From assembly GCA_943704525.1 (NCBI GenBank), contig CALSCQ010003954.1, positions 1 to 11,351 of the forward strand: a stretch of 11,351 nt of DNA, written 5' to 3'. The position numbers and the translations under genes were made by a program. Below the pieces are notes generated by a model, which saw only the letters and a program-made list of their open reading frames with translations, was not told where the DNA came from and made no database searches. This document shows positions 7,751-11,351 of this stretch, piece after piece; the stretch's first letter is position 1; the number at the start of each line of letters is the position of its first letter. The DNA comes from Pigoraptor vietnamica (taxonomy: Eukaryota > Opisthokonta > Filasterea).

Positions 7751-8769
7751 ATGCCGGACGACAGTGACGATGACAGCGGGCCCGAACGCGTCGCTTGCCT
7801 TACGTGTAGAGTGGGTGCTGCGGATCTAGAGCGATTATTTTGCGCGGACAGTCAAACTCACTGACCAACGAATGCTCTGCCCAGGTACGACATAGAAAAT
7901 GCGACGGACGAACGCCGTGCTCAACGTGCGCGAAACTCTCGGGCGGGCGGGCGTCCAAGTGCACCTATCCCTCACACAAACGGCGCGGGCGCCGGGCATC
8001 GTCGGCTGGGTCTGCGACCCCTGTGTATCCTGTCGGGGATAAGCCGAAGCCACGAATGGATGCGCAACGGGCAGCTGCTGTCGCGAAGCACATATCCGCT
8101 GAGATGGGCCTCTCACACGTGACGTCGGGGGATGTGAAGGTGACTGCGCTGCGAAAGGGCGCCGGCGCTGCAGGCCGGCACGGTGCGTCGGCGGGCGCTA
8201 TTGGAAGCACCCTTGCGCGGGTCGTGGGGGAGCCGGGATCTTGGACCGAAAAGCCTGCGCCAGTAGCGCTGTTGGACAATTCGAGAGATTCGACGGCGAC
8301 GCCGACGTGGGAGCCGATTCTGTCTGCCAGTGCGTCGAGCGGGGGGTCGTCGGCTGTGGCGCCGCTTTGGACGGCCGATCACGTGTCGTCGGACGGCCCG
8401 CTGAGGTTGACGCCCACTGGCCTGCAGCGACAAGCGCAACCGTCCGGGTCGTCGTTTTTGTCCTCCTATCCTGCGAATACCGTGCCTACGGTTGCGGTTC
8501 CTCTTGCGCTCCAATACGGCGGGTCCCTCGTAGCTGCCAATTCGGTATCGTCCGGTGTCGCGGCCGCGAGTCCGACCGGTTACATGCCTCCGCGAGAGGT
8601 TCCCGCAATGCTTGCGGCCGCGATCGTTGCGCCATTCGACGGACTGCCGCAAACACCTGAGGCTGCGCCTCTGCAACGAGCGACGTCGCAACGCCTTGCA
8701 AGGTTGGACGCGTTGAGGACTTTCGGGTTTGAGCATCAGGAGGACGAACGAAAAGATGAGGACGATTAG
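7751..8769 (+). CDS. Zn(II)2Cys6 zinc-cluster transcription factor
   Basis: Two exons, 7751-7810 and 7885-8769, give 314 residues. The 74-base intron has donor GTGGGT, a CTGAC branch-like word about 20 bases before the end, and acceptor CCCAG. Joining the exons restores the exact cluster spacing: C16-x2-C19-x6-C26-x5-C32-x2-C35-x10-C46, with the typical RVRHRKCDGR between the second and third Cys. The last loop, of 10 residues, is a little longer than usual. A basic stretch (KRRGRR, about 52-57) follows. In this family six cysteines hold two zinc ions, and the domain binds DNA in the nucleus, often at CGG triplets. The rest is low complexity (Ser, Ala, Pro, Gly, Val), with a Q/R/L-rich segment and an acidic C-terminus ending EDERKDEDD that could serve in activation. 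I see no fungal-specific middle homology region; the protein is short for the family. Target genes are unknown. Confidence 0.9.
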
Positions 8770-8802
8770 TCGGTACCGGCGCGTCGGTCTCACCCTACCG
8801 AC
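8769..8802 (+). other. Hairpin starting at the zinc-cluster stop codon
   Basis: GTCGGTA (8769-8775) pairs with TACCGAC (8796-8802), a 7-bp stem with a 20-base loop, at the very start of the 3' UTR. Confidence 0.5.
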
Positions 8803-8850
8803 ACTTATTCCGTCGTGAAGTCGACGGAGTAGTTCGGATCGACATTGCAC

Positions 8851-8890
8851 GGAACCGCCGGCTGCGTGTCTCGCAGCCGGCGGCAGTTCC
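8851..8890 (+). other. Long GC-rich hairpin in the presumed 3' UTR
   Basis: A 12-bp perfect stem (8855-8866 with 8872-8883) closes a five-base loop. It is extended by GGAA/TTCC (8851-8854 with 8887-8890) past a three-base bulge. It lies 81 bases after the zinc-cluster stop and would be very stable in RNA. Confidence 0.7.
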
Positions 8891-9079
8891 GGCTGCCGGG
8901 CTTCCGCGGCGGACCGACGGATTTGGCCGGCGTGGCGAGAAGCCTATGATTGATGTACATGCGGCGTCGTTTGCGATAAATGAGTTTCACTGAGACTGAT
9001 AGTTTCATTCCCGCAGTCGTCCAACTGCTCATCGATACTGTGCATCTGGGTGGGGCGCCCGCGGGCGGCTCACAGACAG

Positions 9080-9121
9080 CCGAGCCGGCCCCGGCGCAGC
9101 CGGGCTCGGAATAATTATTTT
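9080..9121 (+). terminator. GC hairpin followed by an A/T-rich tract
   Basis: CCGAGCC (9080-9086) pairs with GGCTCGG (9103-9109), with three more inner pairs past a bulged G. AATAATTATTTT (9110-9121) follows directly. It resembles a transcript-end structure, and the A/T tract could supply a non-canonical polyadenylation signal. In a eukaryote the terminator role is only a suggestion. Confidence 0.3.
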
Positions 9122-9209
9122 GTTAGCATCACTGAGTTAGCCCGGCCAGGCGTGATCGCCGACGGGAAGTCATATTACCAAACGAACACCCCCGCTTTGA
9201 TTCCTCGCA

Positions 9210-9227
9210 CACGTGGTGGGCACGTGG
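9210..9227. promoter_or_regulatory. Two CACGTGG E-boxes one helical turn apart
   Basis: CACGTGG occurs at 9210-9216 and 9221-9227, about 360 bases before the transporter ATG. CACGTG is the site of bHLH factors. In budding yeast Cbf1 with Met4/Met28 uses it to switch on sulfur-assimilation genes, including sulfate permeases. CACGTG also occurs by chance in GC-rich coding parts of this window, so the pairing and position carry the case. Confidence 0.35.
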
Positions 9228-9582
9228 ACGATGTCGACGTCCGAAGATTACCAGCGCCCGGGGAACGGTTGCGGAGCCGAGTGTTAGGGGTCGGTGTTCT
9301 GTGTCCGTTAACAGATTTCTCTCGTCACGATGACGCCATTTGAAGCTCATTAACTGAGTTATGCAAGGCCGGCATACTGTGTCCCGTTGACCCTCTTGCC
9401 GTCCGCGGATAACTGCTGGCAACTCGTATGCTGATCGACTGTATGGGAGAGCAGCTCTTGGACGATTTCCATATCCCTTTGAGACACTGTGGAGTGTGCG
9501 GAACATCCGAGCAGCCGAGGTCACGCCGGCGCAACGTCAGCACTTCTCGCTGGCGCTCGCGCGCCCGAGAACCGACGCAATT

Positions 9583-11313
9583 ATGGTGCGCCGGAACACA
9601 GTGGCTGACGAAGATGTCCAACACGAAGCGAAGGGCAAGACGCGGGCGCTGGGAGGACACGGCGGGGTGTCGCTCGAGTGGACCGATGCGGCCCCTCGGT
9701 GGTCGTATAGCGCGCTGGGTTCGTGGCCTTCGAGCATGCGGGGGCGCATCGAGTCGGTTTTGCCGGTTGTGCGGTGGCTGCCGAAGTACAAGCTGGAGGT
9801 CAGTGTGCGAGAGAGTCCTCAGTGCTCGGCGAAGCATGGATGTTGAGCCCCCATCGACTTGATGCTAGCGTGCGCGACTGGAGTTCTCATACACCTCGCA
9901 CCGACACACACACGCGCAAGTTTACGGGTTAAGCCTTTCACGGATTCTGGTGACTTATATTCTCTTGCGCACGCAATTCGCTCCTGCAGGACGTGCAATG
10001 GGACATTCTTGCGGGTCTCACCGTGGCACTCATGGTCATACCGCAGTCGCTCGCGTACGCGCAAACGGCGCGCCTGCCCGCGCAGTACGGTCTCTACGCG
10101 TCGTTCATCGGATTAATTGTGTATTTTTTCTTTGGGTCGTCGAAAGATGTCTCTGTGGGACCGACGACAATCAGCTCGCTCCTTGTCGCGTCGATGGCGA
10201 CGGTGGGTGCGCCGCCCATGTTTTGTTGGCTGTCAACGCCACTTCGCGCTTGTGTGTGCTGTTGTCCTCTCCTTCGCCGTGACTCACTCTCCCATGCGCA
10301 CTCTTGCACTGAACAACACTAAGCAAGCGTTCAGACACTAGGCACAAGTGGCAACATCCACAGCTTACCCCCCGCCCCTCTCTTCTCCAACAGCGCCTGC
10401 CCACAGGGATGTCGGATCCCGAGTCTGCCATCCGCCTGGCGTTCATGACCGGCTGCATCCAAATGCTTCTCGCCGCCATTGGCGCGGGCTCTTACGTGCA
10501 GCTCATCTCGCGCCCCGTCTCTCTCGGGTTCACGGCCGCTGCCGCTGTCTCGGTCGTCGCGTCCCAGGCCGCCCCTCTGTTGGGCCTTCGCGACAAGCCA
10601 CGGGAGGAGATCTACTTTCGCTTGTACGACACGTTCAAGTACTTGCACAACGCGTCGCGCGCGGACGCCGCGCTGGGGCTCGGCAGCCTGATCTTTCTCT
10701 TTGCAGTGAAGTGGGCGTCGGGTGCGAGGCCGCTGAAGGGCACGTGGCAAGGCCGTGTGCTGAACGCGGGGAAGAGCGCGATTGTGCTGGGCGTGTCGCT
10801 CGGCGTGTCGTACGCGAGTTCGGCGGACTTTGCGGTGATTGGGAAGATGCCGGCGGGGCTGGTGCCGCCGCGCATGCCGTCGTTCGATGGGGTCGATTGG
10901 AAGGTGTGTGTGTGTGTATGTGTGTGTGTGTGTGTGCTTGTGCGTATGCGTATGCGTATGCGTGTGTGCGTGTGTGTGCGTGTGCGTGTGCGTGTGCGTC
11001 TGCGTCTGCGTCTGCGTGTTGAAATTTGCATGAGAAGCGTGTGGATATGCGCGCACAATCTTTCACGACTTTGTTCCCTCACTTATCTGCGCCTCTCCGT
11101 TACGGCCTCCGTTGCACCGGCCTCACAGGAGCTTCTTTCCTCAAGCACACTGATGGCACTCATCACGTTCATGGAGAGTTACTCCATCGCGGGCGTGTTT
11201 GCGCGGCACGGCGGTTACATTGTCTCTGCTGGTCAAGAGTTGCTTGCTCTCGGCCTCAGCAACTTTGTGGGTTGCTTCTTCTCGTCGTACGTCGTCACGG
11301 GGTCCTTCTCGCG
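9583..11313 (+). CDS. SulP/SLC26 family sulfate or anion permease (5' part; continues past the window)
   Basis: Exons as I read them: 9583-9798, 9990-10206, 10407-10903 and 11129-11313, ending in a GTGAGT donor at 11314. Exon 1 (72 residues) is a cytosolic N-terminus ending RWLPKYKLE. Joined to exon 2 it gives the family lead-in DVQWDILAGLTVALMVIPQS, then YGLY, and the fungal-type GSSKDVSVGPTTISSLL. Exons 3 and 4 add several membrane segments, including LISRPVSLGFTAAAAVSVV, SAIVLGVSLGVSYASS and ALITFMESYSIA, and end GCFFSSYVVTGSFSR, which matches the conserved core before the second repeat. The last membrane helices and the STAS domain should lie beyond the window. The family moves sulfate or other anions across the plasma membrane; substrate is not decidable here. 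The exon 2/3 junction is uncertain: donor 10203 with acceptor 10393 also keeps frame and replaces VG with RLPTG. The start is the first ATG in frame after alternative non-ATG codons. Confidence 0.93.
10904..11018 (+). repeat. GT and TGCGTN microsatellite filling the start of transporter intron 3
   Basis: The donor GTGTGT merges into a GT run (to about 10936), then TGCGTA x3 (10941-10958), mixed TG/CG, TGCGTG x3 (10977-10994), TGCGTC x3 (10995-11012) and TGCGTG again. Most of the tract alternates purine and pyrimidine, so it could adopt Z-DNA. The intron (10904-11128) is 225 bases and stop-free in the transporter frame. Confidence 0.9.
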
Positions 11314-11328
11314 GTGAGTCAGGGGCTT

Positions 11329-11351
11329 GGGGGGGGGGGGGGGGCCCCCCC
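11329..11351. repeat. G16-C7 homopolymer at the window end
   Basis: Sixteen G followed by seven C, forming a 14-bp G7C7 palindrome at the end of the sequence. Together with the G run at position 1 it looks like a contig-end or library artefact, not biology. Confidence 0.7.

Larger units (their letters stand above)
8770..9582. other. Intergenic region between zinc-cluster gene and transporter
   Basis: It holds the 3' end of the first gene (hairpins at 8769-8802, 8851-8890 and 9080-9109) and the promoter and leader of the second. Two CACGTGG words lie at 9210-9227. Several short upstream ATG frames (from 9330, 9361 and 9428) precede the transporter start; the one from 9428 overlaps the transporter start in another frame. 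No separate gene is recognised. Confidence 0.55.

Noticed and set aside
8113-8850. 245-residue minus-strand frame antisense to the zinc-cluster gene
   Set aside because: Arginine-rich shadow of the GC-rich coding strand; the sense frame carries the intact zinc cluster.
10331-11056. Minus-strand frames with long His-Thr runs across the transporter
   Set aside because: These are the reverse reading of the GT/GCGT microsatellite and exon 3; the plus strand is clearly the transporter.
10409-11317. Transporter as one exon through the microsatellite
   Set aside because: The 75-residue alternating stretch has no counterpart in the family and has clear splice sites at both ends. Kept only as a possible retained form.

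Overview
The window looks like nuclear DNA of a fungus, probably an early-diverging (zoosporic) one. The support is a Zn(II)2Cys6 zinc-cluster gene (essentially a fungal family), short GT-AG spliceosomal introns, GC-rich coding sequence, and a LITAF-domain protein beside a SulP/SLC26 anion transporter. The lineage is an inference. No rRNA, tRNA, CRISPR array or intact transposon is visible.

Layout. 1-245 is the 3' flank of the first gene, with a purine run and a T15 tract. 246-863 (minus strand) is an intronless 205-residue LITAF-domain protein. 864-2244 has no convincing gene but holds several regulatory-looking sites. 2245 to about 5540 is a GC-rich block with stops in all frames, full of GCCGG/CCGGC words and perfect palindromes. 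It contains one credible first coding exon (4369-4428) whose continuation I cannot find. 5650-5910 carries seven CCAAT/ATTGG boxes and an E-box, followed by AT-rich DNA to about 6300. 6300-7750 is mostly empty, with one possible exon-like relic near 6893.

7751-8769 (plus strand) is a two-exon Zn2Cys6 transcription factor whose intron falls inside the zinc cluster. 8770-9582 is an intergenic region with three strong hairpins and a pair of CACGTG boxes. 9583-11313 (plus strand) is the 5' part of a SulP-family sulfate/anion permease in at least four exons. The window ends in its fourth intron, in a G/C homopolymer that is probably a contig-end artefact.

The genes do not form an operon-like unit. 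The one functional link that can be suggested is between the transporter and the two CACGTG boxes in front of it, because CACGTG elements control sulfate uptake genes in yeast. The neighbouring zinc-cluster gene could be a local regulator, but nothing in the sequence shows this. The least ordinary parts are the palindrome-rich block with its orphan exon, the CCAAT array, and the transporter intron that is a repeat tract yet stays fully open in frame.
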